Origin: Elusimicrobiaceae bacterium
GTDB lineage: Bacteria > Elusimicrobiota > Elusimicrobia > Elusimicrobiales > Elusimicrobiaceae
NCBI GenBank assembly: GCA_024405075.1
Contig: JAKSPG010000011.1
Location: 1-17,498, forward strand
Length of the DNA: 17,498 bases
Direction: 5' to 3'
In this document: in pieces, positions 6,129 to 14,874 of the stretch
Numbering within the stretch: the first letter of the stretch is position 1
How the letters are laid out: each line of letters opens with the position of its first letter
The notes under the pieces: model-generated
The model's database searches: none
What the model was told of the DNA's origin: nothing
The model's input: the letters and a program-made list of their open reading frames with translations, nothing else
Translations under genes and position numbers: made by a program

Positions 6129-7319
6129 TTAGAAAAATTTGGTCGTTTCTGCCACGGGGAGCGTTTGGTTTTGCGGTTGGTTTACCGAAACGTGCGCGTA
6201 GAGCCGTTTGACGGACGGGTACACTTTTTTGAAAGCTGCCACGATGCGCGGGTCAAACGATTTGCCGGCTTCGTCTACGATATACGCCAGGGCTTCCTCG
6301 GTCTTCCACGCTTTTTTGTACACGCGGAACACGCACAGCGCGTCAAATACATCCGCTACCGTTACGATGCGTGCCTCCAGCGGGATTTCTTCTTCTTTAA
6401 GTCCTTTGGGGTATCCGGCCCCGTTCCATTTTTCGTGGTGATACAGACTCATTTTGTGGGCCACTTGCAAGACTTTGGAGTGCGCTCCTTCTAAAATTTT
6501 CCCGCCGTAAATGGTGTGGGACTTCATAATTTCAAATTCTTCCGGAGGCAGTTTGCCGGGTTTTAATAGGATGTTGTCGGCCAGGGCTACTTTGCCGATA
6601 TCGTGTAAGGGGCTGGCGTTTTTGATTAGTTCTGCTTCGGACTTACTCATCCCCAGTGCCAGGGCTACCAGGTAGGCAATGATGCTGATGTTTTTTAAGT
6701 GTTGGCGGGTATCTTGTTGATCGCGGTATTCGGCCGTGACGGCCAAGCGGTAAATCGTTTCCAGTTGTGCTACGCGGATTTCCTGGTACAACTGGGCGAT
6801 TTCAATAGAGCCCGAAGCTAGCGTGGCTAGCAAGCGCAATAGACCTTCGTCATTTTTGTCAAAGGGCGTACCATCGGATTTATTGGACGCCTGAAATACG
6901 CCGAGCACTTCATCCGAATTGTTTTTTAGCGGAACGGCAATGGTGGCATGGGTGCGGAACGCCGTCACCATATCTACATCCACCGGAAAGCGCGGGTCCT
7001 CATAGGCATTAGGCAGGTTGATGGTTTTTCCTTCCCGCGCGACAAGGGCGATAATGCCTTCGCTTTCTAACGGGATGCGGATTTCGGTATGTTCCAAGCC
7101 TTTGCCTTGCGCGATTTTGGACCACAACTCCTGTTTTTCTTCATCTTTCAAATAAATCGTGCAACGGCCAACGTCCAGCATCTGGGTAATTTGCTGGGCG
7201 ATAATATCCAGTAATTTATCCAAGTGTAACTCGGAAGAAATACGGGTGCCGAATTCCACCAACAGCCGTAGTTTTTCTTCCGCTGTTAACTTATCCGAAG
7301 CATGCGTAAAGTCTGGCAT
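6129..7319 (-). CDS. GAF domain / HD-GYP protein, probable cyclic-di-GMP phosphodiesterase
   Basis: 396 residues with no membrane segment, so cytoplasmic. A GAF sensory domain covers about 20-175. An HD-GYP domain covers about 190-375 with the metal-binding and signature residues in place: HDIGK (239-243), HT (268-269), HHEKWNGAGYPKGL (His294-His295, GYP at 302-304) and the ADVFDAL Asp323. HD-GYP enzymes hydrolyse c-di-GMP, some also cGAMP. The usual R-P after that Asp is R-V here (FRVYKKA), a minor deviation. The ATG lies 4 nt after the glcF stop and uses a Shine-Dalgarno (AGGTGA) overlapping it, so translation is probably coupled to the Glc-like oxidase. The GAF ligand is unknown. Confidence 0.9.
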   Translation of the reverse strand: MPDFTHASDKLTAEEKLRLLVEFGTRISSELHLDKLLDIIAQQITQMLDVGRCTIYLKDEEKQELWSKIAQGKGLEHTEIRIPLESEGIIALVAREGKTINLPNAYEDPRFPVDVDMVTAFRTHATIAVPLKNNSDEVLGVFQASNKSDGTPFDKNDEGLLRLLATLASGSIEIAQLYQEIRVAQLETIYRLAVTAEYRDQQDTRQHLKNISIIAYLVALALGMSKSEAELIKNASPLHDIGKVALADNILLKPGKLPPEEFEIMKSHTIYGGKILEGAHSKVLQVAHKMSLYHHEKWNGAGYPKGLKEEEIPLEARIVTVADVFDALCVFRVYKKAWKTEEALAYIVDEAGKSFDPRIVAAFKKVYPSVKRLYAHVSVNQPQNQTLPVAETTKFF

Positions 7320-7323
7320 AGCA

Positions 7324-8601
7324 TCACCTGTTTATGTGCACAAGATGTTTCGCCTTTGCCGCCGGGTAAAACCGTTGCAGGAAATATGTAAGCTCCAGTG
7401 CAGCCAGCCCCGACAGGGTATAAACGGTCCGCGTATGGGTTTGAGCTACCTGCCGAACAACTTCCAAACCCATTTGTTCTGCGCGGTTTTCCGCTGTAAA
7501 CGCATAGCCGAATGCGGGGATATCCGCTTCGGTATACAAACACTGTAGCAAATTTTTGCCAAAAAAGGTAGTCAAAATGTCAAGGGCTTGCGTAAAGGGC
7601 CGGCTTTGGCGGTCAAATAAGGCGGACGGTTCTAATCGCACAGGGCCACCTTGCGGCTTGTTTTCCGTCGGTGATTTAGGCATGACCTCGGTTACAAAAC
7701 ATACGCAATCGGCCATTTTTTGGGCGCGTTTTTGCCAGCGCATATTGCCGGAAAATACTTGCGCCGCACGCTTTAAAAACACGTATGTGTCCACACTGTC
7801 GGTCAATAAGGGGGCGTTGCCATCGGCTGTTTGTGCGTGGCGGTTAATTAAGCGGCGCAACGTACGGCGGCTTTGGCGCAGCTGCCCATACACATAAGAA
7901 AACAATCCGCTGGCGGTGTTTCTCCACACCGTAACAGCATGTTCGCGTTGGGCGTAAGCCAGCGTTTGGGAAGCTAGCTCGGGCAGGAAAAATTCCGCTT
8001 CCAATGACGGTAGATAAATCAAAGGAGGTTTAACGGTATCGGTTGCGTTTGACGTGATGCGCCAACGGCCTATGCGCCGCGGCAATAATTCATCGGCCCG
8101 GTTTATCCAGGTTAGTCCCGGCAGTAGAGTAACCCCGCTTTTGCGAAGCAAGGTCACCAGCCCACAACGGCGGCCCCAAAGGCCCAAACGGATCCCAACG
8201 GCAAACAGGCGCGGGGCCGTTTCCCGCCACAAAAGCAAGCGTTGCAACAGGCGTGGTAATACGCATAGCCCCAGGCGGCGGCGCATTTCCAGCACGTGTT
8301 CGGCCGTGGGGGTGTGGCTGGCACAGGCCTGGCTGCAACGGCCGCATAAGGTACATGAGATAAGTAGGTCGCGCGCCAACGGTTGCTTACGGGAAAGTTT
8401 AATTTTTTCTTCACAAACCAGCCGTAACAATTGGTTGCGTCCGCGCGGGGAAAACGTTTCCTGTGGGTTTAAGTGGTACGCCGGGCACACTTGCGTGCAA
8501 GCTCCGCATCGGTTGCAATAAGCGGCCGAGTCGTACAACTCGCGCCAGCCGAAAGGGGTTTTCAGTGCGTGCAGGCAATGTTTGAAAGACGGGTGCATCA
8601 T
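7324..8601 (-). CDS. GlcF-like iron-sulfur subunit of a glycolate/lactate-type oxidase
   Basis: 425 residues. The N-terminus carries two ferredoxin-type 4Fe-4S motifs, CNRCGACTQVCP (Cys29, 32, 35, 39) and CTLCGRCSQACA (Cys83, 86, 89, 93), as in GlcF, LutA and anaerobic GlpC. The C-terminal two thirds should contain two CCG (cysteine-rich) domains, but no CCG motif is present there, so this half is diverged. It would pass electrons from the flavoprotein encoded just upstream to the quinone pool. The ATG overlaps the upstream stop (ATGA) and has AAGGAGG 7 nt before it. A longer frame starting at 8667 lacks this support. Substrate is not determinable. Confidence 0.85.
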   Translation of the reverse strand: MMHPSFKHCLHALKTPFGWRELYDSAAYCNRCGACTQVCPAYHLNPQETFSPRGRNQLLRLVCEEKIKLSRKQPLARDLLISCTLCGRCSQACASHTPTAEHVLEMRRRLGLCVLPRLLQRLLLWRETAPRLFAVGIRLGLWGRRCGLVTLLRKSGVTLLPGLTWINRADELLPRRIGRWRITSNATDTVKPPLIYLPSLEAEFFLPELASQTLAYAQREHAVTVWRNTASGLFSYVYGQLRQSRRTLRRLINRHAQTADGNAPLLTDSVDTYVFLKRAAQVFSGNMRWQKRAQKMADCVCFVTEVMPKSPTENKPQGGPVRLEPSALFDRQSRPFTQALDILTTFFGKNLLQCLYTEADIPAFGYAFTAENRAEQMGLEVVRQVAQTHTRTVYTLSGLAALELTYFLQRFYPAAKAKHLVHINR

Positions 8602-10583
8602 CGGGTTTCCTCCTTCAAGCACAGCAGGCCGGTTGGGTCCAGTTCTTGTTTTAACCGGTTGAACCAACAGTTAGGAACAATGGGTTGGTCCTTGCGTGGT
8701 GTTAATATCGGTTGCGGAGTTGCGAAAATTTTGAACGTAAGTTCTGTGACAATGCCCAACGCTCCTTGTGCGCCGGCAAAGAGCCGTATGAGGTTATATC
8801 CGGCGGCGTTTTTGGTTAATTTTCCTCCGTAACGCACGAGCGAACCGTCGGGCATAAGTACTTGTATAGCGGTAACGTGGGCATAAAAATCCGGGAAGCA
8901 CCCGCTGGAAAAAGCCCCCCCCACGGTGCCGGGCTCATCGGGAAGAACGCTGTGTACACCGTGCTTAGCAAGTGTTTGTTGTACTTGCTTAAGCGTTACC
9001 CCGGCCTGCACCGTAAGCGTGTAGTTGGTTAAATCTACGTCTGTAATTTGGTTAAGCGGCTCGGTTGAAAAAACAGGTTCTTGCGTTTGCAAGCGTGAAT
9101 TAGTGCCGCACACCCAGAAGGGTTTTCCTTGCGACTTGCGGTGTTGAAAGTCTTCCAGCCAAGTGCGCAGGCGGCCTTGAGCCGCTGGGGGAAAAACCGC
9201 TTTTTCTTCGTAATTGAGCGGCAGAATTTTAAGCGGGTTGGCCAATTCGTCGGGGTCGGCGGCGTGTTTGATTTGGCTAAACAAGTGCAGGGTAGCCCGG
9301 TCGTATTGATAGGCCATGGTGCTGCGTTTTTCTACGCCGATACCGTGCTCGCCGGATATTGTTCCGCCCGCGTCTACACAGGCCTGCAAAATTCGTTTAG
9401 CCGTGCGGGTAATGTGTAGCGTATCCGTTTTATGACGTTCGTCAAAAATCAGTTGGGGGTGGAAGTTGCCGTCCCCGGCGTGAAAAAGCAAACTGGCGCG
9501 AATTTGGTTTTCTTCCAAAATTTTACGCACGGCGCGCAAGGTGTCCGGCAGGGCACTGCGGGGAACCGTTCCATCACACACCAGCACGTTAGGGGCCAAG
9601 CTGGCCATAGCACTGTAGGCACCTTGCCGTCCGGCCCAAAGGCGCTGACGCTCCGCTTCGGTCTGGGCGCAGTAAATGTGTTGGGCCTGGTGTAAGTGGC
9701 AGATTTCTTCCACGGTTTTTTGCTCGTGTTCTAACGTTTGCAGCGGTCCGTCTAATTCCAAAATCAGCAGGGCTTCAGCGTCTGTGGGATACCCGGCCCG
9801 GGAAAATGTTTCCACCGCTAGGACGGTTTGTTTATCCATGGCTTCTACGCAACGCGGAATAACGCCGCGGCCCATTAAATCGGTGACTGTTTGCACGCTC
9901 TGTTGTAAGGAAGGAAATGTAATTAAAAATGTACGCACATGCTGGGAAAGCGGTAAAATTTTTACTTTCGCTTGTGTAATAATTCCTAGGGTTCCTTCAC
10001 TCCCGGTTAAAAGGCCCAGCCAATCGGGTCCCGGGGTGGTGCGTGAAAAAGTCTGTACATCACCGTTGGGAAGTACCACCTCGGCCTGTATAAGGTGATC
10101 CAGCGTGCCGCCGTATTTTAAACAACGTGCGCCACTGGCGTTTTGAGCGATATTGCCGCCGATAGTACAAACACGTTGGCTAGCCGGGTCCGGCGCGTAG
10201 AAAAAGCCTAGCGGTTGCAAGGCTTGTTGTAACTGTCCTGTGATGACCCCCGGCTCTACCCACGCATAACCGGCTTGAGTATTAATCTGTAAGATGCGGT
10301 TGAGGGCGCACAAATTGAGTATGGCACCACCCTTTAGCGGGCAACAGCTTCCGGCATGGTTTGTGGCTGCGCCGCGTACCGTAAACGGGATTTTATAACG
10401 ATGCAAAATTTGTACCGCAGGGGATACCTGTTGCCGGGTTGGGATATTGAGCAACACGTCGGGCCGTGCGCGCGAAAGCGAGCAATCATACCCATTTAAA
10501 CAAAGTGATATTTCATCACATAACACGTTTTTTTCGCCCAACACGTGTTTAAGTGCGCGCAGGGCTTCGGCTGGAATGTGCAT
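8598..10583 (-). CDS. FAD-linked oxidase, GlcD-GlcE fusion (glycolate or D-lactate dehydrogenase type)
   Basis: 661 residues in two parts. Residues 1 to about 460 form a complete GlcD-like flavoprotein: FAD_binding_4 region (VRGAATNHAGS, then TIGGNIAQNASGARCLKYG and GSEGTLGIIT) and the C-terminal oxidase domain with HAGDGN and GEHGIGVEKR. About 465-661 is a second FAD-binding module like GlcE (PDEPGTVGGAFSSG, KNAAGYNLIRLFAGAQGALGIVTE), ending in a Leu-Asp-Pro-Thr-Gly motif. In many bacteria these are separate glcD and glcE genes. GlcF follows with a 4-nt overlap, completing a three-function complex. ATG at 10583 is chosen over a TTG one codon upstream; the Shine-Dalgarno is weak. Whether the acid oxidised is glycolate, D-lactate or D-2-hydroxyglutarate is not known. 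Confidence 0.88.
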   Translation of the reverse strand: MHIPAEALRALKHVLGEKNVLCDEISLCLNGYDCSLSRARPDVLLNIPTRQQVSPAVQILHRYKIPFTVRGAATNHAGSCCPLKGGAILNLCALNRILQINTQAGYAWVEPGVITGQLQQALQPLGFFYAPDPASQRVCTIGGNIAQNASGARCLKYGGTLDHLIQAEVVLPNGDVQTFSRTTPGPDWLGLLTGSEGTLGIITQAKVKILPLSQHVRTFLITFPSLQQSVQTVTDLMGRGVIPRCVEAMDKQTVLAVETFSRAGYPTDAEALLILELDGPLQTLEHEQKTVEEICHLHQAQHIYCAQTEAERQRLWAGRQGAYSAMASLAPNVLVCDGTVPRSALPDTLRAVRKILEENQIRASLLFHAGDGNFHPQLIFDERHKTDTLHITRTAKRILQACVDAGGTISGEHGIGVEKRSTMAYQYDRATLHLFSQIKHAADPDELANPLKILPLNYEEKAVFPPAAQGRLRTWLEDFQHRKSQGKPFWVCGTNSRLQTQEPVFSTEPLNQITDVDLTNYTLTVQAGVTLKQVQQTLAKHGVHSVLPDEPGTVGGAFSSGCFPDFYAHVTAIQVLMPDGSLVRYGGKLTKNAAGYNLIRLFAGAQGALGIVTELTFKIFATPQPILTPRKDQPIVPNCWFNRLKQELDPTGLLCLKEETR

Positions 10584-10649
10584 CAATCGTACCCGGTCTA
10601 CAAGTTTTGTATACTATATATTATAGTACTTGTGCGGCCTTGTTTTACT
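10584..10649. promoter_or_regulatory. Divergent promoter region between glcDE and the phosphoesterase gene
   Basis: A short AT-rich core around 10607-10630 (GTATACTATATATTATAGTA) holds -10-like hexamers on both strands (TATAGT and TATATT plus, TATACA minus). Neither gene has a recognisable -35 or a strong Shine-Dalgarno. Being only 66 bp long, both promoters must overlap. Confidence 0.45.
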
Positions 10650-11438
10650 ATGCAAGAACAAAAATCCAGAAGAAGACTTATCGTCGTAGGCGATGTGCAC
10701 GGACACTTTGAACCGTTTGTAAAAATACTGCGGCAGGCGGGTTTGGTAGACAGCCGGCTGAATTGGGCGGGTGGACGCGAGCGGTTACTACAAATGGGGG
10801 ATATTTTTGACCGGGGACCCTCCGCCAAAGAAACCGATATTTTGTTAGATAAACTTCAACAGCAAGCCCAAGAAGCCGGGGGCGAGGTCATCCGCCTGGT
10901 GGGTAACCACGAGCTGGAAATGATGCTTTCCCAATTTGAGATGTCCGGCTTGCAGGGGGTGGAAGCCATTCACCGCCGCGATAAATTAAATAAACAAGTG
11001 CTGGGTGGTCAGTTGCGTGCGGCTTACGCTTACAAAGGTTTTTTATTTACACACGCCGGGGTAACGGCCAGACTTTTCAAAATTTTTCGCATGCAACTGG
11101 AAGACGCCACCGCAGCCAACGTGGCCGCGCTGATCAATTTAATTTTTAAAGAGTCCGTAAAGCACCAATTTTTTAAACATCCCATTTTTAACATTAGTTT
11201 AAACCGTAACGGAACGAACAAATTCGGCGGGATTTTTTGGGAAGATTTAACAGACCTGGTGCAATCTTTTACTTCCAGCCCGGTGTGGCAGGTAATCGGC
11301 CATACGCCGGTAAACCATATTTTGATAGACCCTGTTTCCCGTTTGATCCCCGTAGATGTAGGATTGCAACGCCGCATGCAATACCTGATTATTAACGAAG
11401 CGGGCGAGCCTAGCATACAGGAAGTCCTGCCCCGCTAG
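10650..11438 (+). CDS. PPP-family metallophosphoesterase (calcineurin-like)
   Basis: 262 residues. Binuclear-metal phosphoesterase signature in order: GDVHGH (14-19), GDIFDRG (50-56), GNHE (85-88), then THAGV and IGHTPV near the C-terminus. This pattern fits the PPP branch that includes bacterial ApaH/PrpE and Shewanella-like protein phosphatases, so the substrate could be a phosphoprotein or a dinucleoside polyphosphate. The ATG at 10650 (MQEQKSRR) sits just before the first beta strand. The longer frame from 10545 runs through the promoter and overlaps glcDE, so it is rejected. First gene of a plus-strand run with queH (47-nt gap) and the AsmA-like gene. Confidence 0.85.
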   Translation: MQEQKSRRRLIVVGDVHGHFEPFVKILRQAGLVDSRLNWAGGRERLLQMGDIFDRGPSAKETDILLDKLQQQAQEAGGEVIRLVGNHELEMMLSQFEMSGLQGVEAIHRRDKLNKQVLGGQLRAAYAYKGFLFTHAGVTARLFKIFRMQLEDATAANVAALINLIFKESVKHQFFKHPIFNISLNRNGTNKFGGIFWEDLTDLVQSFTSSPVWQVIGHTPVNHILIDPVSRLIPVDVGLQRRMQYLIINEAGEPSIQEVLPR

Positions 11439-11485
11439 CGGGTAGCCGTGCTGCCAAGCGGTCGGTTGTTTCTTAGGTACAAGGT

Positions 11486-12073
11486 ATGGGATATCGTAGA
11501 TTAGTGGTACTTTCTTGTTGTGCGCCATGTTCGTGTGCTGCCATTAAACATTTAGTGGAACAGGGCACGGAAGTGACGGTATTTTTTTATAATCCAAACA
11601 TCTATCCGCAAGCCGAATATGAAAAACGCCGCGACGAACAAGCCCGTCTTTGTCGTCAATTGGGGGCTGATTTTGTAGAAGGTCCCTATGAGCCGTCCGT
11701 ATGGGAAAAGGCTGTTTGTGGATTGGAAAACGAGCCCGAGCGCGGCCGCCGTTGCAGTGCCTGTTTTTACCTGCGGCTTAAAAAAGCGCAAGAATATGCG
11801 CTGGCGAATCAATTTGATGCGTTAACATCGGTGTTGGGGGTTTCACGCTATAAAGATTTGGAACAAGTCAACCGCGCCGCACGCCGCGCGTGGATGACGA
11901 CAGGCAAGGCCTATTGGGCGAACGATTGGCGCAAGAACGGATTGGAAGAATTGCGCCGCGCGCTCATCCAAGAAATGAATTTATACAAACAAACGTATTG
12001 TGGCTGTAAATATAGCTTGGCAGCAAGCCAACGGGCCGTGTACGGGGGGAAAAATGAAACGCGTATGGATTAA
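11486..12073 (+). CDS. queH: Epoxyqueuosine reductase QueH
   Basis: 195 residues of the QueH (formerly DUF208) family, which reduces epoxyqueuosine to queuosine in tRNA anticodons and is a non-homologous alternative to QueG. Diagnostic cysteines are CCAPC (Cys11, 12, 15), RCSAC in the middle and YCGC near the end, together with FFYNPNIYP and SRYKDLEQVN. Family members bind a 4Fe-4S cluster and a second iron with these cysteines. The start ATG follows a weak AGGT. The last 20 nt overlap the start of the AsmA-like gene, suggesting translational coupling. With mnmA it makes two tRNA-wobble modification genes in this window. Confidence 0.93.
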   Translation: MGYRRLVVLSCCAPCSCAAIKHLVEQGTEVTVFFYNPNIYPQAEYEKRRDEQARLCRQLGADFVEGPYEPSVWEKAVCGLENEPERGRRCSACFYLRLKKAQEYALANQFDALTSVLGVSRYKDLEQVNRAARRAWMTTGKAYWANDWRKNGLEELRRALIQEMNLYKQTYCGCKYSLAASQRAVYGGKNETRMD

Positions 12074-14336
12074 AAGAATTAGCGTAGGAATAATGATTAT
12101 AGCGGTGGGGCTGATTGGGCTGCACGTAATGCTAAAAATGGTGTCCGCTTCCGGTTGGTTCAACGATTTTGCCACCAAAAAATTGTCTGCTGCGTTGGGG
12201 CGGGAAGTGCGTTTGGGACATTTGGGGTTGGATTTGCGTGGTGTGTGGATGAAAGATTTTGCGCTGGCTAAAGCCGGCGGCTTTGAACAGGGCACGGATG
12301 TGCGCGTAGACAAATTGCAGTTGCGGGTTTCGTTGGGGCATTTACTTTACGGACACGTCAAAGTAATTTCTGCCCGCATAGACGGGTTGGAACTACACAT
12401 GCGGCGGACCAAAGACGGACAATTTAATTTAGATTTTTCGTCACCACAAGAAACCGAACAAGAGCCGCCGTCCACACGGAAGTCGTTTAAATTGCCGGTG
12501 GGGTTAAGCGTGATGAAATTGTCGTTTCGGGACATGCATTTTTCGTACACGGATGAACAAATCCCGCTTGCCCTTGTTTTCAAAAACACGCATTTGTTGG
12601 TGCGGAATTTTTCGTTAGATAAACCGTTTGTGGTGTCTTTCGGCACGCAAGCGATACACCTTCCCAATACACCGGACGAGCAAGAATTTCAAGGGACTCT
12701 TTCCGCTGAAGTGTCCCTGGCCGATTTGGATTTGTCGCAAGCTTCCGTGCAGCTAAAAAAAGTATCCTTGCGCAGTGGCAAGTCACAAGTAGAGTTATCT
12801 GGGAGTGTAAGCAATTTTGCCGAGCCGTTCTTTGCGCTAACGCTTGCAGGCAAATACGTAAGCGGCGAAGTGCTTAAAGGGTTTGCCACCCCGCAGCCGG
12901 ATCTTTCTGTCAGCGACTTAACATGGACGGCTCACGGCACCTTGGAGCAAAACTATCAACAGCTTAAACTGGAAGAAACCCGTTTAACGTTACCCGGGTT
13001 GGAATGGACCGCGCAGGGAACGGCTGACTTAGCCAACGAAAAATATGATTTTACCTCTCAAGCGCAGGCTTATTTAGCCAAGTTGGAAAAGGGATTGCCT
13101 TTCTTGAAACCGTATCAATTAACGGGTGATATGGACTTAAATGCTCGGTTAAATAAAGGAAAACTTTTAGCCAACCTGTCACTCAAGCAAGCCGGAGCGC
13201 GTGCCCCGCGCGTAGGCGATTTGTCCGGTGTGCAAGCGGATTTTGAGTCGGCCGAGAAAATGGATTTTACGCAAGGCAAAAGTACACTTACCATACAAGG
13301 AAATTTAAACGGCGAGCCGTTTAAAACCAATGTTACACTCGTGCAGGAGCCGTCCAGTGTTTTCGTGCGTTTGGGGTTGTTTGCCGACCGTTTTATCCTG
13401 TTGCCCGCGCCGCCTACTCAACAAGCTGCACCGGATCATGCCCCGGCTACGCCGGCAGCAGAAGAACAGCCCGCGGCGGCGTCTTCTTGGCCGTTGCCGC
13501 CTATCACATCTATCGTAACGGTGGAAATCGGTTCGCTGGATGCGCCGTATCTAAACGGAAAAAATCTAAAGTTGGGGCTGGACATGTCCGGTATTACGCC
13601 CAAACTGGATAACGCACACGGGTTGGTTTCGCTTTCCATTAGCGACGGACAAATTACCGATTTATATCAACTAACCGACTCAAACGCTATCATGAAAGTG
13701 TTGTTTATGTCGCTTAAAGTAGTGGGCAAAGTGTTCAACAGTTTGGATGTCCTTTCGGTCTTGGGTGGGCTAGCTGGCTCGTCGGATAAGACGGACGGAA
13801 CGGAAGAAGTGATTAAGATGATTCCCGGCCCGGACGGTGAATTGGTAGCGGTCAAGGTGCCTGTTTCTTCGCGCAAAGTGGACGGAAAATTAGCGTATGA
13901 TACGTTTGAAACAGAAGTGGAATTTGAACAAGGGTTAGCTACGGTGCGCAAAGGGTCGTTTGTGTCGGACATGATGTCCTTTAATTTATCCGGCACGACC
14001 AATTTTACGACTGAAAAATTGGACATGACGGTCCATGCCGCGCCGGGCAAACACAAAACGAACGGCATCATGCCGCTGACGCTTAAAATCGGTGGGACGG
14101 TCAATGACCCGCAAGGAAATATGAGCATTGTCGGGTCGGTGTCGTCGTTGGTGTCGCAAGGGGTAACGAATAATTTTGCTTCGCGCGCCGTTAAAAAGGG
14201 TATTGGTAGCGTGCTGGGCTTATTTAAGAAAAAAGAACAAGAACAGCCCGCCAAAGAAACAGCGCAAGACCAGCCGGGAACGGAGGCGGATGACACACTC
14301 CCGGTGGCAACGGGGGAAATTTCCGCCACCAAGTAA
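12054..14336 (+). CDS. AsmA-family protein
   Basis: 760 residues with one N-terminal membrane segment (about 8-27, positively charged MKRVWIKR before it) and a large exported remainder rich in amphipathic beta strands, the plan of AsmA/TamB/YhdP-like proteins thought to bridge the periplasm and move phospholipids. The AsmA-type opening (ALGREVRLGHLGLDLRG...VRVDKLQLRVSLGHLLYG) and C-terminal TTEKLDMTVHA...LKIGGTVNDPQ are recognisable. A Pro/Ala-rich linker lies near 470-490 and a charged tail ends the protein. The start is the ATG at 12054, preceded by GGGGGGA, inside the end of queH. It stops 8 nt from the convergent stop of pilin 3 with no terminator in between. Cargo is unknown. Confidence 0.87.
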   Translation: MKRVWIKRISVGIMIIAVGLIGLHVMLKMVSASGWFNDFATKKLSAALGREVRLGHLGLDLRGVWMKDFALAKAGGFEQGTDVRVDKLQLRVSLGHLLYGHVKVISARIDGLELHMRRTKDGQFNLDFSSPQETEQEPPSTRKSFKLPVGLSVMKLSFRDMHFSYTDEQIPLALVFKNTHLLVRNFSLDKPFVVSFGTQAIHLPNTPDEQEFQGTLSAEVSLADLDLSQASVQLKKVSLRSGKSQVELSGSVSNFAEPFFALTLAGKYVSGEVLKGFATPQPDLSVSDLTWTAHGTLEQNYQQLKLEETRLTLPGLEWTAQGTADLANEKYDFTSQAQAYLAKLEKGLPFLKPYQLTGDMDLNARLNKGKLLANLSLKQAGARAPRVGDLSGVQADFESAEKMDFTQGKSTLTIQGNLNGEPFKTNVTLVQEPSSVFVRLGLFADRFILLPAPPTQQAAPDHAPATPAAEEQPAAASSWPLPPITSIVTVEIGSLDAPYLNGKNLKLGLDMSGITPKLDNAHGLVSLSISDGQITDLYQLTDSNAIMKVLFMSLKVVGKVFNSLDVLSVLGGLAGSSDKTDGTEEVIKMIPGPDGELVAVKVPVSSRKVDGKLAYDTFETEVEFEQGLATVRKGSFVSDMMSFNLSGTTNFTTEKLDMTVHAAPGKHKTNGIMPLTLKIGGTVNDPQGNMSIVGSVSSLVSQGVTNNFASRAVKKGIGSVLGLFKKKEQEQPAKETAQDQPGTEADDTLPVATGEISATK

Positions 14337-14344
14337 TTCTTGTT

Positions 14345-14833
14345 TCACCAAGTCCAACGCCATTTATCGGTGTTTTGCCAGAGGGTAGGAGTGACGGAGC
14401 CGGAGTCTTGCTGGCAGACAAAATCCAAATTTCTATCGGAAGTGCGGCACAACTGCTTTCCCGGGTTTGTCGGGCTGTTTTGGTAAAAGATGCCGTATGC
14501 GATAGCTACTTTATTGTGTACGCATTGTACATAACTGTACCATAATGTACATTGGCCTTCTTGAAACTGATAGGTGTTTCCATCTACTCCTTGTGCTACT
14601 TCGCGCGTAATTCCCGGAATATTGACGGACAATTCGCCCAATTGCACCGTGTATGCGCCGTTGGCTAGATAGAAAATCTCCTGTGCGTTGGCGAGGGAGC
14701 GTGTCAAAGCTTTAAGCGAACTATAGCGTGAGCGAATTACCGCCCGCCGGTATTGCGGCAACGCCACCGCGGCCAAAATTCCGATTATTAAAATAACTAC
14801 CAACAACTCAATAAGGGTAAACCCTTTCTTCAT
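14345..14833 (-). CDS. Type IV pilin / pseudopilin (pilin 3)
   Basis: 162 residues. Canonical short leader MKKG, then FTLIELLVVILIIGILA and ALPQYRRAVIRSR: Gly before the cleavage point, Phe at mature +1, Glu at +5. It shares the NAQEIFYLANGAYTVQ segment and paired cysteines (C-x8-C near the middle, C-x10-C near the end) with the other pilins in the window. The globular part is otherwise quite different, as is usual among pilin paralogues. AAGGAG precedes the ATG by about 7 nt. It is a lone gene converging on the AsmA-like gene and is preceded by the second structured leader. Whether it is a major subunit, a minor pilin or a type II secretion pseudopilin cannot be told. Confidence 0.92.
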   Translation of the reverse strand: MKKGFTLIELLVVILIIGILAAVALPQYRRAVIRSRYSSLKALTRSLANAQEIFYLANGAYTVQLGELSVNIPGITREVAQGVDGNTYQFQEGQCTLWYSYVQCVHNKVAIAYGIFYQNSPTNPGKQLCRTSDRNLDFVCQQDSGSVTPTLWQNTDKWRWTW

Positions 14834-14874
14834 ATAAACTCCTTTTTATTTTCGGCTCCGCCAAGCAACAAAAA

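Noticed and set aside
13667..14332. 221-codon open frame on the minus strand inside the AsmA-like gene
   Set aside because: It is antisense to a well-supported gene, has no recognisable domain and no ribosome binding site; the openness follows from codon composition of the real gene.
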